NCBI RefSeq assembly: GCF_900120195.1 | Contig: NZ_LT635539.1 | Span: forward strand, 1,810,649 to 1,874,648 | DNA: 64,000 nucleotides | Source: Blautia sp. Marseille-P3087 | GTDB taxonomy: Bacteria; Bacillota; Clostridia; Lachnospirales; Lachnospiraceae | Reading direction: 5' to 3' | Shown here: positions 30,178 through 38,498 of the stretch, in pieces | How the letters are laid out: each line of letters begins with the position of its first letter | Position numbering within the stretch: the first letter of the stretch is position 1 | Made by a program: the position numbers and the translations under genes | The notes under the pieces: model-generated | What the model was told of the DNA's origin: nothing | What the model saw: the letters and a program-made list of their open reading frames with translations, nothing else | The model's database searches: none

Positions 30178-32529
30178 TCAGATTAATTTTCTTTTTCGCG
30201 CTTCCGCGATTGCTGCTGTTTTATTTTTAACGCCTAATTTACGGTATGTTTCCCGACAGTGGTATTTCACTGTCGCTTCCGAAAGTTTCATGCTTTGGGC
30301 TATAGCCGCTGACGCCATGCCTTCTGCTTGTAATTTCAGTATTTTGACTGCATTGGTACTTAAAGAGATCTGCTCTTCTACTTCTTCCATAAGATAAGAT
30401 GGATATGCTTCTGCCATCTGCCGGCATTCTGTCAGAACCTGATTTTTGTACTCTGCATCCTGCCAGATAAATTTTTCTTTTTCAAGCATCTGCATCAGCA
30501 CCAAACCTTCTCTGGTCAGAACCCGTACGAAATGGTACTCTTCTGCCCTGCTTATGCACCCCTGCAGTGTTTCTTTCCACGCTGGCTGATTCATCCGGTA
30601 TTGTACGATTGCCAGAAGAAGCGTTGCTTCCATATATATGTAAGTTCGTTTCATCAGCTTTGCATAATACAGAATCTGCTGAATCAGACAATACGCTGCC
30701 TGATACTGCCCCCTCTGTATGTAGATTCTTACTTTCGTCAGATAACGGAAACGATCCATGGTACAAAATTCTCTGCTCTCATCCGGTGCCTGTGACATCC
30801 AGTCTGCCACATCTTTTCCCATGTATAAATGCACACGGCATAAAAAAGCATCTATATTAGGAAGCAGATTCGGTGCATCTTTCTTCGCCCGTTCCCGAAA
30901 ACTCAGCAACGTTTTTTCTGCACCTTCTGCATCTCTGTTTAAAACCGAAAGCCATGCAAGCAGACCGACACCGACAAAAAACATTTCCAGCTTGCCGCCG
31001 CTGTCTGTCTCCATTTTTCCTTTTTCTGCAAGCGAAAAAATCTCAAAAATATCCTGTCCCTTTTCCAGATAACTTTCTGCGAGTGCCATCGGAACAAGAC
31101 CTTTGCCATATTTGCCAAGAACAAATGCTACCGGTATGCCGATCCCGCACGCAAGTTCTTTGTCATGTTTGCTCCATTCACAGAAATCTTTTCCTCCATT
31201 CATCAGAGACGGAAGATTACTCGTAACAGAAAACTCCGGAAGTACTGCTTTTCGGTCGCGCAGTAACAAATCCGCATTCTTGAAAATATCGATCAGTCCG
31301 GCACTTCCCGTATGTGGCAATGCGATTTTCAGATAAAGAAGGCGGTTTCTTGCCTCCCGCTTCTCACTCCCCGTATGTTCCTCTGCATATTTTTCCAATG
31401 CGCGATACCAACGATTGCTTTCTTCGATATTCATCAACATTGACTGCAGTAAACTGAGTCCCGCCATAAGAACAGGACTGTTTTCCACAATGTTGTCCGG
31501 AAGTTCCAGGTAATATCTGCGAAGTTCAAAGTAATGCCCGCTGGAAGGATTTTTTCTTGCATTTGCAGTCAGAAGTCTTGAAATGCTATCCATATCATTA
31601 TATTTTTCATACATATCAAGTGCTTCCGGAATCTGGTCGTTAATCTCATAATATAACCCTGCACTGTAATATAGACGCTCGATCTGTTCTGCGGTTTTGC
31701 GTCTGCGAAGTCTCTGCTGCATAGATTTACGCATCGGCCAGCGGCATCTCCAGATTCCGTTTGTACCACATATTTCAAAGAAATTTCCTGTTTCTTCAGC
31801 CTGTGAGATCAACTTTTCTACATCACGCCTGCCGGTCAGCATTGTTGCAAGCTGAACTGTAAATTCTTCTACGACTGAAACATCCATAAAAAATTCCTGA
31901 AGCTGCAGATCCCACTGATCATATACATGAACCTCCAGATAATCCCACTGACGCTTAATCGTCCGCTCCAGATTACAGTTTTCCATGACATAAAAGAACA
32001 GCGACAATGGATTTCCGCCACCTATACTCCATGCCGCCTGATGTTGTTCATGCGGAAGTTCAAGTCCGAACTGCTCTATGTATGCAATCTGCTCATCAAG
32101 AGAAAAAAGAAAATCTTCTTCTTCGATTTCTACAAAGATATATTTTGCACGAAGTGGCAACAGCCAGCGTGGGCACGGACACCGTGAAATCAGGATCAGC
32201 CATATGTCTTCTCTGCCGAGCAGTTCTTTTATTTTTTCAAAATAAGCTTCTTTTTGGGAAGAATCCGCAAGTGACTGGAGATCATCGATCACAACAGTGT
32301 GCTCAGTAGTTTTCTTTTCTATATTGATCTCATCTGCAAGAATCGTTGTAGCACTGTAATAACTACATTTCTTCATATTAACATTATTTAAAATCAATGC
32401 AGTCTTCCCAATACCAGTCACTCCATAAAGATAAAGTGGAGTATGGAATTTCCGGGCTGAGCGGAATTTATACCCTGCTTTTTTCGGGCATATGTAGGTT
32501 TCGCTTACAGATTGAATGTTTTTCTTCAT
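30178..32529 (-). CDS. MalT-like LuxR-family ATPase transcriptional regulator
   Basis: 783 residues. Residues 30-300 are a STAND-type NTPase with Walker A GVTGIGKTA at 36-44 and Walker B VVIDDLQSLA. A helical repeat region follows, and the last ~65 residues are a LuxR-type helix-turn-helix (LSTNAVKILKLQAEGMASAA, then LSEATVKYHCRETYRKLGVK). Such regulators (MalT, AcoK, LAL types) are switched by a ligand plus ATP. The neighbouring downstream gene encodes a wall-anchored surface protein, the most likely target. The ligand is unknown. Confidence 0.87.
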   Translation of the reverse strand: MKKNIQSVSETYICPKKAGYKFRSARKFHTPLYLYGVTGIGKTALILNNVNMKKCSYYSATTILADEINIEKKTTEHTVVIDDLQSLADSSQKEAYFEKIKELLGREDIWLILISRCPCPRWLLPLRAKYIFVEIEEEDFLFSLDEQIAYIEQFGLELPHEQHQAAWSIGGGNPLSLFFYVMENCNLERTIKRQWDYLEVHVYDQWDLQLQEFFMDVSVVEEFTVQLATMLTGRRDVEKLISQAEETGNFFEICGTNGIWRCRWPMRKSMQQRLRRRKTAEQIERLYYSAGLYYEINDQIPEALDMYEKYNDMDSISRLLTANARKNPSSGHYFELRRYYLELPDNIVENSPVLMAGLSLLQSMLMNIEESNRWYRALEKYAEEHTGSEKREARNRLLYLKIALPHTGSAGLIDIFKNADLLLRDRKAVLPEFSVTSNLPSLMNGGKDFCEWSKHDKELACGIGIPVAFVLGKYGKGLVPMALAESYLEKGQDIFEIFSLAEKGKMETDSGGKLEMFFVGVGLLAWLSVLNRDAEGAEKTLLSFRERAKKDAPNLLPNIDAFLCRVHLYMGKDVADWMSQAPDESREFCTMDRFRYLTKVRIYIQRGQYQAAYCLIQQILYYAKLMKRTYIYMEATLLLAIVQYRMNQPAWKETLQGCISRAEEYHFVRVLTREGLVLMQMLEKEKFIWQDAEYKNQVLTECRQMAEAYPSYLMEEVEEQISLSTNAVKILKLQAEGMASAAIAQSMKLSEATVKYHCRETYRKLGVKNKTAAIAEARKRKLI

Positions 32530-32659
32530 ACTCCCCTCCTCTTGATTTTCAGATTTTATGTAGTGTATCTTTATTGTAGCAGAGTATTTTTCTTTATGGA
32601 ACTATCCGAAAGGATAGTTTTTTGTTTTTACGTGATTATGGTGACATTTTTTCATTACA

Positions 32660-32692
32660 GAACAAAGCGGACAAGTCCGCTTCAAACTCCCT
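32660..32692. repeat. 33-bp dispersed repeat, copy 1
   Basis: Begins GAACAAAGCGGACAAGTCCG and is identical over 33 bp to 52591-52623, in the same orientation. It contains the perfect inverted repeat AGCGGAC-AA-GTCCGCT. It lies in the 368-bp gap between the regulator gene and the hsp20 genes. That gap also holds a stem CCAGATGCA/TGCATCTGG with an inner hairpin TCTGC/GCAGA (about 32729-32776), the hairpin repeat and the hsp20 terminator, and no gene. Confidence 0.85.
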
Positions 32693-32776
32693 GAATCCCT
32701 CAATCTTTGAAGGACTTGTTACGCTTTGCGCGCCAGATGCAGTCTGCTTTAGCAGACATATTCCACATGCATCTGG

Positions 32777-32844
32777 TCGCATCCTCGCGGAGCGTTTTTG
32801 TGTAATAGGAACATTACGGAGTAATTTCCTATTACACAAAAAAA
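32777..32844. repeat. Structured dispersed repeat, copy 1 (conserved flank plus long hairpin)
   Basis: The flank TCGCATCCTCGCGGAGCG is followed by T5 and a hairpin: arm 32800-32811, one bulged C, five more pairs, loop GGA, closing arm 32826-32837, then A7. The stem totals 17 pairs plus T/A flanks. A second full copy is at 63078-63143 and the flank alone recurs at 59728-59750. Confidence 0.8.
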
Positions 32845-32867
32845 GCCGGGATCCTTACGGATCCCGG
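32837..32867 (-). terminator. Terminator of the hsp20 genes
   Basis: Perfect 9-bp stem CCGGGATCC (32846-32854) with GGATCCCGG (32859-32867), loop TTAC on the plus strand, followed on the minus strand by eight T. Its T run merges into the hairpin repeat beside it. Confidence 0.88.
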
Positions 32868-32897
32868 ACATATATGGGGAGAATAAGCATTGGAAGG

Positions 32898-33350
32898 TTA
32901 ACCTTCGATTGCAATGTAACCATTTTTTTCAACGGCTTTCGGTGCTTTCTTCGGAACAGAAAGTTTCAGAATACCGTCTTCGTATTTTGCATGAATATCT
33001 TCTTCGCTGACAGCATCGCCAACATAGAAGCTTCTGCTTAAGGTTCCTGCATAACGTTCGCGTCTGATGTAGTTACCTTCTTTATCTTTTTCATCTTTAT
33101 CCAGACCTTTGGCTGCTGCCAGTGTCAGGTAGCCGTCTTTCAGCTGAACCTTAATCTCATCTTTCTTAAATCCAGGAAGATCTACATCAAGTTCATAGCT
33201 GCCGTCGGTCTCACGGATATCTGTTTTCATCATGTTCTGTGCATGTTTACCATAAAGTGGATTTTTCTTGCCCCAAAACTCATCGTTAAACGGGAAGTTC
33301 ATCCAATCATCATCAAATAAGTTTTCTCCAAAAATACTAGGCATCAACAT
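32898..33350 (-). CDS. Small heat-shock protein Hsp20, copy 1
   Basis: 150 residues. ATP-independent chaperone that holds unfolding proteins as large oligomers. The alpha-crystallin domain runs from MMKTDIRETDGSYELDVDLPG to LKLSVPKK, with the hallmark G-x-L near GILKLSVP. The N-terminus MLMPSIFGENLFDD is identical to copy 2, a recent duplication. It is second in the pair, 163 bp downstream of copy 2. The gap has two copies of AAATCTATATTTAA and a CCCGAAG/CTTCGGG hairpin but no strong terminator. Confidence 0.93.
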   Translation of the reverse strand: MLMPSIFGENLFDDDWMNFPFNDEFWGKKNPLYGKHAQNMMKTDIRETDGSYELDVDLPGFKKDEIKVQLKDGYLTLAAAKGLDKDEKDKEGNYIRRERYAGTLSRSFYVGDAVSEEDIHAKYEDGILKLSVPKKAPKAVEKNGYIAIEG

Positions 33351-33513
33351 AAGTCATCTCTCCTTTTATGATAAAAAATCTATATTTAAGCCTTGCGGCT
33401 GTTGCCTTCAAATCTATATTTAACGGCACCGCCCGAAGTCTTCGGGCAGTACCATAAACTTTTACCTGTCAGATATTATCTGCCGAAATTCTGTCAAATC
33501 AGTTAGCCATCGA

Positions 33514-33972
33514 TTATTCAATGGTAATATACTTCGGATCGTTGGAAACTGGTTTTGCTTCTTTCTTCGGAACAAACAGTTTCAGGATACCGTGTTTGTA
33601 TTCACCTTTGATATCTTCCTGTGTGACATCTTCGCCAACATAGAAGCTTCTCTCGCAGGCTCCTGCATAACGTTCACGTCTGATGTAACGTCCTGTCTTC
33701 TTGTCATCCTCTTCTTCATCAAGACCTTTGGCTGCACTGACGGTCAGATAACCATCTTTCAGTGCTACCTTTACTTCATCTTTCTTAAATCCAGGTACAT
33801 CAATAACCAGTTCATAACCTTCCTTGGTTTCTTTGATATCTGTTCTCAGAAGATTCTGTGCTCTGTGTCCATAAAGTTTCTTTTCTGCTTTCTTCTCATC
33901 TTTGTCATCGTAATAGAACGGTGTAAAGAAATCATCAAATAAGTTTTCTCCAAAAATACTAGGCATTAACAT
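33514..33972 (-). CDS. Small heat-shock protein Hsp20, copy 2
   Basis: 152 residues with the same architecture as its neighbour: MLMPSIFGENLFDD, a charged N-terminal insert (DDKDEKKAEKK), the alpha-crystallin domain LLRTDIKETKEGYELVIDVP, and GILKLFVPKKE at the C-terminal end of the domain. It is the promoter-proximal gene. The leader of about 130 nt begins at a promoter embedded in a CIRCE element, so heat induction through HrcA is expected. Confidence 0.93.
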   Translation of the reverse strand: MLMPSIFGENLFDDFFTPFYYDDKDEKKAEKKLYGHRAQNLLRTDIKETKEGYELVIDVPGFKKDEVKVALKDGYLTVSAAKGLDEEEDDKKTGRYIRRERYAGACERSFYVGEDVTQEDIKGEYKHGILKLFVPKKEAKPVSNDPKYITIE

Positions 33973-34106
33973 AAGTCATCTCTCCCTTTTTTAATAATCT
34001 ATATTGAAATAAGTTTAATTCGGAACCCGGTTGGTATGAGTGATATCTAAGAGATTTTCTTTCATCTTCTTAGCTCTTTATCTCTCTTCCTTTGTTCTAG
34101 CTGTAA

Positions 34107-34149
34107 TATAACACGTATTGTTAGCACTGTCAAGAGGTGAGTGCTAATT
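34107..34149 (-). promoter_or_regulatory. hsp20 promoter with CIRCE operator
   Basis: TTGACA (complement of 34130-34135), 17-nt spacer, TATATT (complement of 34107-34112). The CIRCE inverted repeat spans 34123-34149: TTAGCACTG, nine bases, GAGTGCTAA, one base off the perfect TTAGCACTC-N9-GAGTGCTAA. The -35 box is inside the operator, so HrcA binding would exclude polymerase. The rest of the 411-bp gap (34150-34310) is A+T-rich with nothing I can call. Confidence 0.88.
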
Positions 34150-34308
34150 TTTTTGTGAAGATTTTGTGAACTCTCCCCAGATCAGTGGGCATTCATGACT
34201 ATTCACCATGAATATGCCGAAACATAACTATATTTTTATTTATCTTAGCAGATATTTTATTCCTGCAATAAACTAGTCAAATTATACTCAAACAGTACTT
34301 TACAATAA

Positions 34309-34348
34309 AGATTAAGGCTGACAGTCCCCTCACACGACTGTCAGCCTT
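34309..34348 (-). terminator. Terminator of the GH31/GH13 operon
   Basis: Perfect 13-bp stem AAGGCTGACAGTC (34314-34326) with GACTGTCAGCCTT (34336-34348), followed on the minus strand by AATCTTTATTG. It lies 36 bp after the stop of the GH31 gene. Confidence 0.8.
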
Positions 34349-34383
34349 AAATTCATCCAAACATATTCAATTTCATTATTACC

Positions 34384-36375
34384 TTATTTCGTCAGAATCC
34401 TATAATTTTCTTTCTTATCATAATCTTTATGGATTCCGTCATCTTCGTACAGAGTATAGCTGCTGCCTTCATATCCAAGCATCTTAAGCTTCTCTGTGTC
34501 AATATCCTTTACGCACTCAGCTGCTTCTGCAACCGGAATGCATTTGCCGCTTCGAATAAAAAGTGGTACTTCATTGAGGGCAACATCCACATAATGAACT
34601 CCTTTTGCAAGGACTTCTTCGAAAATGCTTCCATCTGGCATGAACTTGATGAATTTCATTTCTTCCGGCAGGTAAACGTAACGACCTCTTGCGTTCTGCT
34701 CATAAACCGGTGCGATCATAATCTCGTTGCCAAGCATCAATTGGTCTTCAACACGGATTGCCATCTTATCATCTGGATAAACAAATCCAAGTGGCTTAAA
34801 GTACATATCGTCATTCAACGCAGCTTTCATGTATTCACTGTAAAGATACGGCACAAGACGATATCTAGCGTTAATGACGCTGCGGAAATCTTCGATGTTT
34901 TCGAACTGGTAACATTCCTGTTCTCTTGTTCCTTCTGCCGCATGATCACGCATCAGAGGTGTAAACACACCGAGTGCAAGGAAACGGAGCAGAAGATCTC
35001 TGGTCGTGTCGTCACCAAATCCACCAAGGTCTGCGCCTGTGTACATAAATCCACACATATTCAGAGATGGAAGCATCTTCAGATTTAAAAGAATGTGTGA
35101 CCACCAGGATTTATTGTCTCCCATCCAGATTCCTCCGTAACGATGCATTCCAATATAAGAAGATCTGGAAAACATCAGGAAACGTTTTTCCGGATCAATG
35201 CGTTCGAATGCCTCTCCGGCTGCTCTTGTCATGTTATAACCAAAAAGATTATGCACTTTGTCGTGGCGGATTTTCTTACCATTTACATTGTGATAGAATC
35301 TTTTGTAATCCTCCGGACTGTTAGCAATATCTTTCATCTTTGCCTGCATAACCCACGGATGGATCTTGCCTTCCGCATCTTTTGCAAATTCTCCGGCAAG
35401 TTCTTTTGCCTCTGCAAGTCCTTCTGAAGAATAAAAGATTGCAGGCTCGTTCATATCATTCCAGAATCCTTCGATTCCCTGATCGATCAGAAAACGATAT
35501 TTATCCCCGAACCATTTACGGGCTTCCGGATTCAGCATATCCGGAAAGTGCGTATCTCCCGGCCACACAGCCGCAACAAAATCACTGCCGTCTTCTCTTT
35601 TACAGAAGTAGTTGTTTTTTACACCTTCTTCGTAAACCTCGTAGCCTTTTTCCACCTTGACACCGGCATCAATAATCGGGATCAGACGAAGCTCCTGGTC
35701 TTTCATTTCCTTTACAAATTCAGGAAAATCAGGGAAGTTTTTCTCATTAACTGTGAAGTCCTTAAAATCCTGCATGTAGTCAATATCCATGTAGATCATG
35801 TCGATCGGTATATGATTCTCACGATATCCTTTTGCCACCGCACGGAAATCTTCTTTTGTTGTATAACCCCAGCGGCTCTGTCCAAAACCAAAGGCAAACT
35901 TTGGCGGAATGTAGCTGCGTCCGATCACATGGCGGAACTGTTTTACGATATCGTAAGCATTCTCACCTTCAATCACATAAATATCCAGATCTGCATTTTC
36001 GCAGGACACTTTGAGGGTGTCCATTCTGGTATACCCGATATCAAAGGTCAGCTTTGACGGATAGTCAAAAAACAGGCCAAATGTAGTTTTACCGCTCACG
36101 ACAATGAAATTGTGAGCTCCATACAGAGAACGCTTGTCCTCTGTATGAATTGCGTCATCTGTGCAGTTGCTGATATAACAGTAACCCCTCTTGTTGATTC
36201 CACGGTTGGATTCGCCCAGGCCATAGACAATGTCATCTTCGTCCATAATATAGGTAAATGCAAATTCATCATTCTGGCTGATCTCTCCATATGGAAAAAC
36301 GCTCTCAGTTGTTTCGATTTTTTCGGTCAGTGCCTCCGTGTCAAACGGAGTTCCATATCTGTATTTTCTGATCAT
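34384..36375 (-). CDS. Alpha-glucosidase, GH31
   Basis: 663 residues, cytoplasmic. It releases glucose from the non-reducing end of alpha-glucosides such as maltose or isomaltose. The nucleophile is Asp in GFWNDMNEPAIF near residue 307, with upstream family segments FGFGQSRWGYTTKEDF and IDMIYMDIDYM. MWMGDN-type motif is seen as GIWMGDNKSWWSH, and LLRFLALGVFTPLMRDHA follows. It starts 14 bp after the GH13 gene and completes a two-enzyme operon under the LacI-type regulator. Confidence 0.93.
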   Translation of the reverse strand: MIRKYRYGTPFDTEALTEKIETTESVFPYGEISQNDEFAFTYIMDEDDIVYGLGESNRGINKRGYCYISNCTDDAIHTEDKRSLYGAHNFIVVSGKTTFGLFFDYPSKLTFDIGYTRMDTLKVSCENADLDIYVIEGENAYDIVKQFRHVIGRSYIPPKFAFGFGQSRWGYTTKEDFRAVAKGYRENHIPIDMIYMDIDYMQDFKDFTVNEKNFPDFPEFVKEMKDQELRLIPIIDAGVKVEKGYEVYEEGVKNNYFCKREDGSDFVAAVWPGDTHFPDMLNPEARKWFGDKYRFLIDQGIEGFWNDMNEPAIFYSSEGLAEAKELAGEFAKDAEGKIHPWVMQAKMKDIANSPEDYKRFYHNVNGKKIRHDKVHNLFGYNMTRAAGEAFERIDPEKRFLMFSRSSYIGMHRYGGIWMGDNKSWWSHILLNLKMLPSLNMCGFMYTGADLGGFGDDTTRDLLLRFLALGVFTPLMRDHAAEGTREQECYQFENIEDFRSVINARYRLVPYLYSEYMKAALNDDMYFKPLGFVYPDDKMAIRVEDQLMLGNEIMIAPVYEQNARGRYVYLPEEMKFIKFMPDGSIFEEVLAKGVHYVDVALNEVPLFIRSGKCIPVAEAAECVKDIDTEKLKMLGYEGSSYTLYEDDGIHKDYDKKENYRILTK

Positions 36376-36389
36376 CTCTGTGTTACCTC

Positions 36390-38060
36390 TTATTTTTTAT
36401 ATAGTACAAATGCTTCATATGGTTTTAAAACAGTTTTACCTTCAAATACAGTTCTGTCAAGATTTGTGATCAGACATTCTGCTCCTTTGAATTCTTCCGG
36501 AATATCCATCTCTGCATTTTTGTCACTGAAATTGCAGACTGTCAGAAGTTTTTCCTGTTCCTGTCTTCTTATGTATGCAAAAATCTGCTCGTTGTCACGG
36601 TAAAGCGGTTTAAATCCACCGTAAACAATAATGTCTTTTTCTTTACGCAAACGAATCAGTTTCTGATAATAATAGAAAATTGAGTTCGGATCTGCAAGCT
36701 GCTGTGCCGCATTGATTTCTTTATAGTTCGGATTCACTTTGATCCATGGAGCACCATCTGTAAATCCGGCCTGTGCAGAATCATCCCACTGCATTGGAGT
36801 CCGGGCATTATCACGGCTTCTCAGCATCAGACATTTCATCATGTATTCCGGAGTCATAAGACCTGATTCTGTAAGCTCTGTAAAGAAATTGATGCTCTCA
36901 ATATCACGATAATCTTCCAGTTTGTCAAAGTAAACATTTGTCATACCAAGCTCTTCGCCCTGATACACATATGGCGTTCCCTGCATCATATGAAGACAGG
37001 TTGCAAGCATTTTTGCAGAAGTTTCTCTGTATGCCGGATTATCATTTCCAAATCGGCTGACACTTCTCGGCTGATCATGATTTCCAAGAAACAGACTGTT
37101 CCATGCTTTGCCCTGCAGTTCTTCCTGCCATTTGATCATGATACGTTTGAACTCTTTGAAATCATATTTTTCAGTTGTCCACTTTCCATAATCACCGCTT
37201 CCGTTCTCAACATGTTCAAACTGGAATACCATATTCAGTTCATTTCTGGATTCACCTGCATATTTCTGTGCCTCTTCAATTGTTACTCCTGAGGTTTCAC
37301 CAACTGTCATAATATCGTATTTTGAAAGAACTTCTCTGTTCATTTCCTGAAGGAACTCATGAATTCTTGGGCCATGTACGCAGTATGGTCCAAAATCACC
37401 ATAAAGGCTGTTGTTCATTTCTCCGTCCGGGAATGACTGGTCTTTTGAGATCATACTGATCACATCCATGCGGAAACCATCGATTCCTTTATCGCACCAG
37501 AATTTCATCATATCATAAACTTCCTGGCGTACTTTTTCGTTTTCCCAGTTAAGATCCGGCTGCTTTTTGGAAAACAGGTGCATATAATACATCTGCGTCT
37601 GCGGATCATATTCCCACGCAGAACCGCCAAATACTCCACCCCAGTTATTAGGTTCTTTTCCGTTTACAGGATCTTTCCAAATATAATAATCACGATATGG
37701 GTTATCTTTTGACTTTCGACTTTCAACAAACCAGTTATGTTCATCCGATGTATGGTTGACTACGAGATCCATCAGGATTCTGATATCTCTTTTGTGAGCT
37801 TCTGACAAAAGTTCCTCGTAGTCCTCCATAGTTCCATATTCTTTATAAATCCTGCGGTAATCAGAAATATCATAGCCATTATCATCCTGAGGTGATTCCA
37901 GCATCGGAGATATCCATAACACATTTACGCCAAGCTCTTTGAGATAATCAAGTTTCTGTATGATTCCTCTGATATCCCCTACGCCATCTCCGTTGCTGTC
38001 TTTAAAACTTTTTGGATATATCTGATATACCACACTTTCTTTCCACCATTTTTTCTCCAT
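36390..38060 (-). CDS. Alpha-glucosidase, GH13 (oligo-1,6-glucosidase type)
   Basis: 556 residues. It starts MEKKWWKESVVYQIYPKSF; AGGAG lies nine bases before the ATG at 38060, whereas the longer frame to 38129 has no support. The DSNGDGVGDI motif is present, with catalytic Asp in GFRMDVI near 199, Glu in TVGETSG near 254 and Asp in GNHDQPRS near 330. It likely cleaves isomalto-oligosaccharides or related short glucosides in the cytoplasm. It is a paralogue of the gene at 20359. The transporter that should precede it is reduced to a remnant. Confidence 0.92.
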   Translation of the reverse strand: MEKKWWKESVVYQIYPKSFKDSNGDGVGDIRGIIQKLDYLKELGVNVLWISPMLESPQDDNGYDISDYRRIYKEYGTMEDYEELLSEAHKRDIRILMDLVVNHTSDEHNWFVESRKSKDNPYRDYYIWKDPVNGKEPNNWGGVFGGSAWEYDPQTQMYYMHLFSKKQPDLNWENEKVRQEVYDMMKFWCDKGIDGFRMDVISMISKDQSFPDGEMNNSLYGDFGPYCVHGPRIHEFLQEMNREVLSKYDIMTVGETSGVTIEEAQKYAGESRNELNMVFQFEHVENGSGDYGKWTTEKYDFKEFKRIMIKWQEELQGKAWNSLFLGNHDQPRSVSRFGNDNPAYRETSAKMLATCLHMMQGTPYVYQGEELGMTNVYFDKLEDYRDIESINFFTELTESGLMTPEYMMKCLMLRSRDNARTPMQWDDSAQAGFTDGAPWIKVNPNYKEINAAQQLADPNSIFYYYQKLIRLRKEKDIIVYGGFKPLYRDNEQIFAYIRRQEQEKLLTVCNFSDKNAEMDIPEEFKGAECLITNLDRTVFEGKTVLKPYEAFVLYKK

Positions 38061-38149
38061 GTTATTGATCTCCTGTTTTTTTATTCTTGTTTTGTTTACT
38101 GATAACTGCGAATCACTCCTCTGCTGCACTGCTTCCGTAATCTACACTC

Positions 38150-38260
38150 TTACTTGACTGCTCCGGCAACAACACCATTCATGATCCATTTCTGGCAGAA
38201 AAGATATACCAGAAGTACAGGAATAAGTACCAGCAGATAAGAAGCAAACGCCAGGTTATA
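38150..38260 (-). pseudogene. Remnant of a sugar ABC transporter permease (C-terminal end only)
   Basis: The last ~36 codons read YNLAFASYLLVLIPVLLVYL and end CQKWIMNGVVAGAVK, the standard C-terminus of MalG/MsmG-type permeases. Upstream the frame stays open to 38398 but the extra ~46 residues are not permease-like and overlap the promoter region. A full protein would be ~275 residues. The binding-protein gene, the other permease and most of this one appear to have been deleted, leaving promoter, permease tail, GH13 and GH31 in a row. Confidence 0.75.
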
Positions 38261-38368
38261 ATCTACTGAAAACTGTTCCAGCTCTGTTTTTCCACCCTTT
38301 GCAGAAGATTTTCCGTCGGATGATCCGCCACATCGGACACGTCTGTCCAGTTCCCTTTCGGTAGCTTT

Positions 38369-38417
38369 ATCATAAACCCTGTATCTCAGTAAAATCAACA
38401 GGTTTCTCGCGAAACTT
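38369..38417 (-). promoter_or_regulatory. Promoter and LacI-type operator of the alpha-glucoside operon
   Basis: An 18-bp imperfect palindrome at 38400-38417 (AAGTTTCGCGAGAAACCT on the minus strand, seven of nine half-site bases matching, CG at the centre) looks like a LacI-family operator. Directly after it come TTGATT (complement of 38393-38398), an 18-nt spacer and TATGAT (complement of 38369-38374). The divergence from consensus spacing makes the promoter call moderate. Confidence 0.5.
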
Positions 38418-38463
38418 AAAATCTAACCAAAGTTTTAATTTTGTTTTTATGCATATTAGACAA

Positions 38464-38498
38464 AAAAATAAGGACTCTGTCATTCTCTGACAGAATCC
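38464..38498 (-). terminator. Terminator at the end of the lacI-type gene
   Basis: GGACTCTGTCA (38472-38482) pairs with TGACAGAATCC (38487-38497), one mismatch, then TTATTTTTTT on the minus strand. The gene's last codons form the upstream arm. Confidence 0.8.

Noticed and set aside
38150-38398. A complete 82-residue small membrane protein
   Set aside because: Only the last 36 residues resemble protein, and those are the tail of an ABC permease. The upstream part overlaps a promoter and operator.
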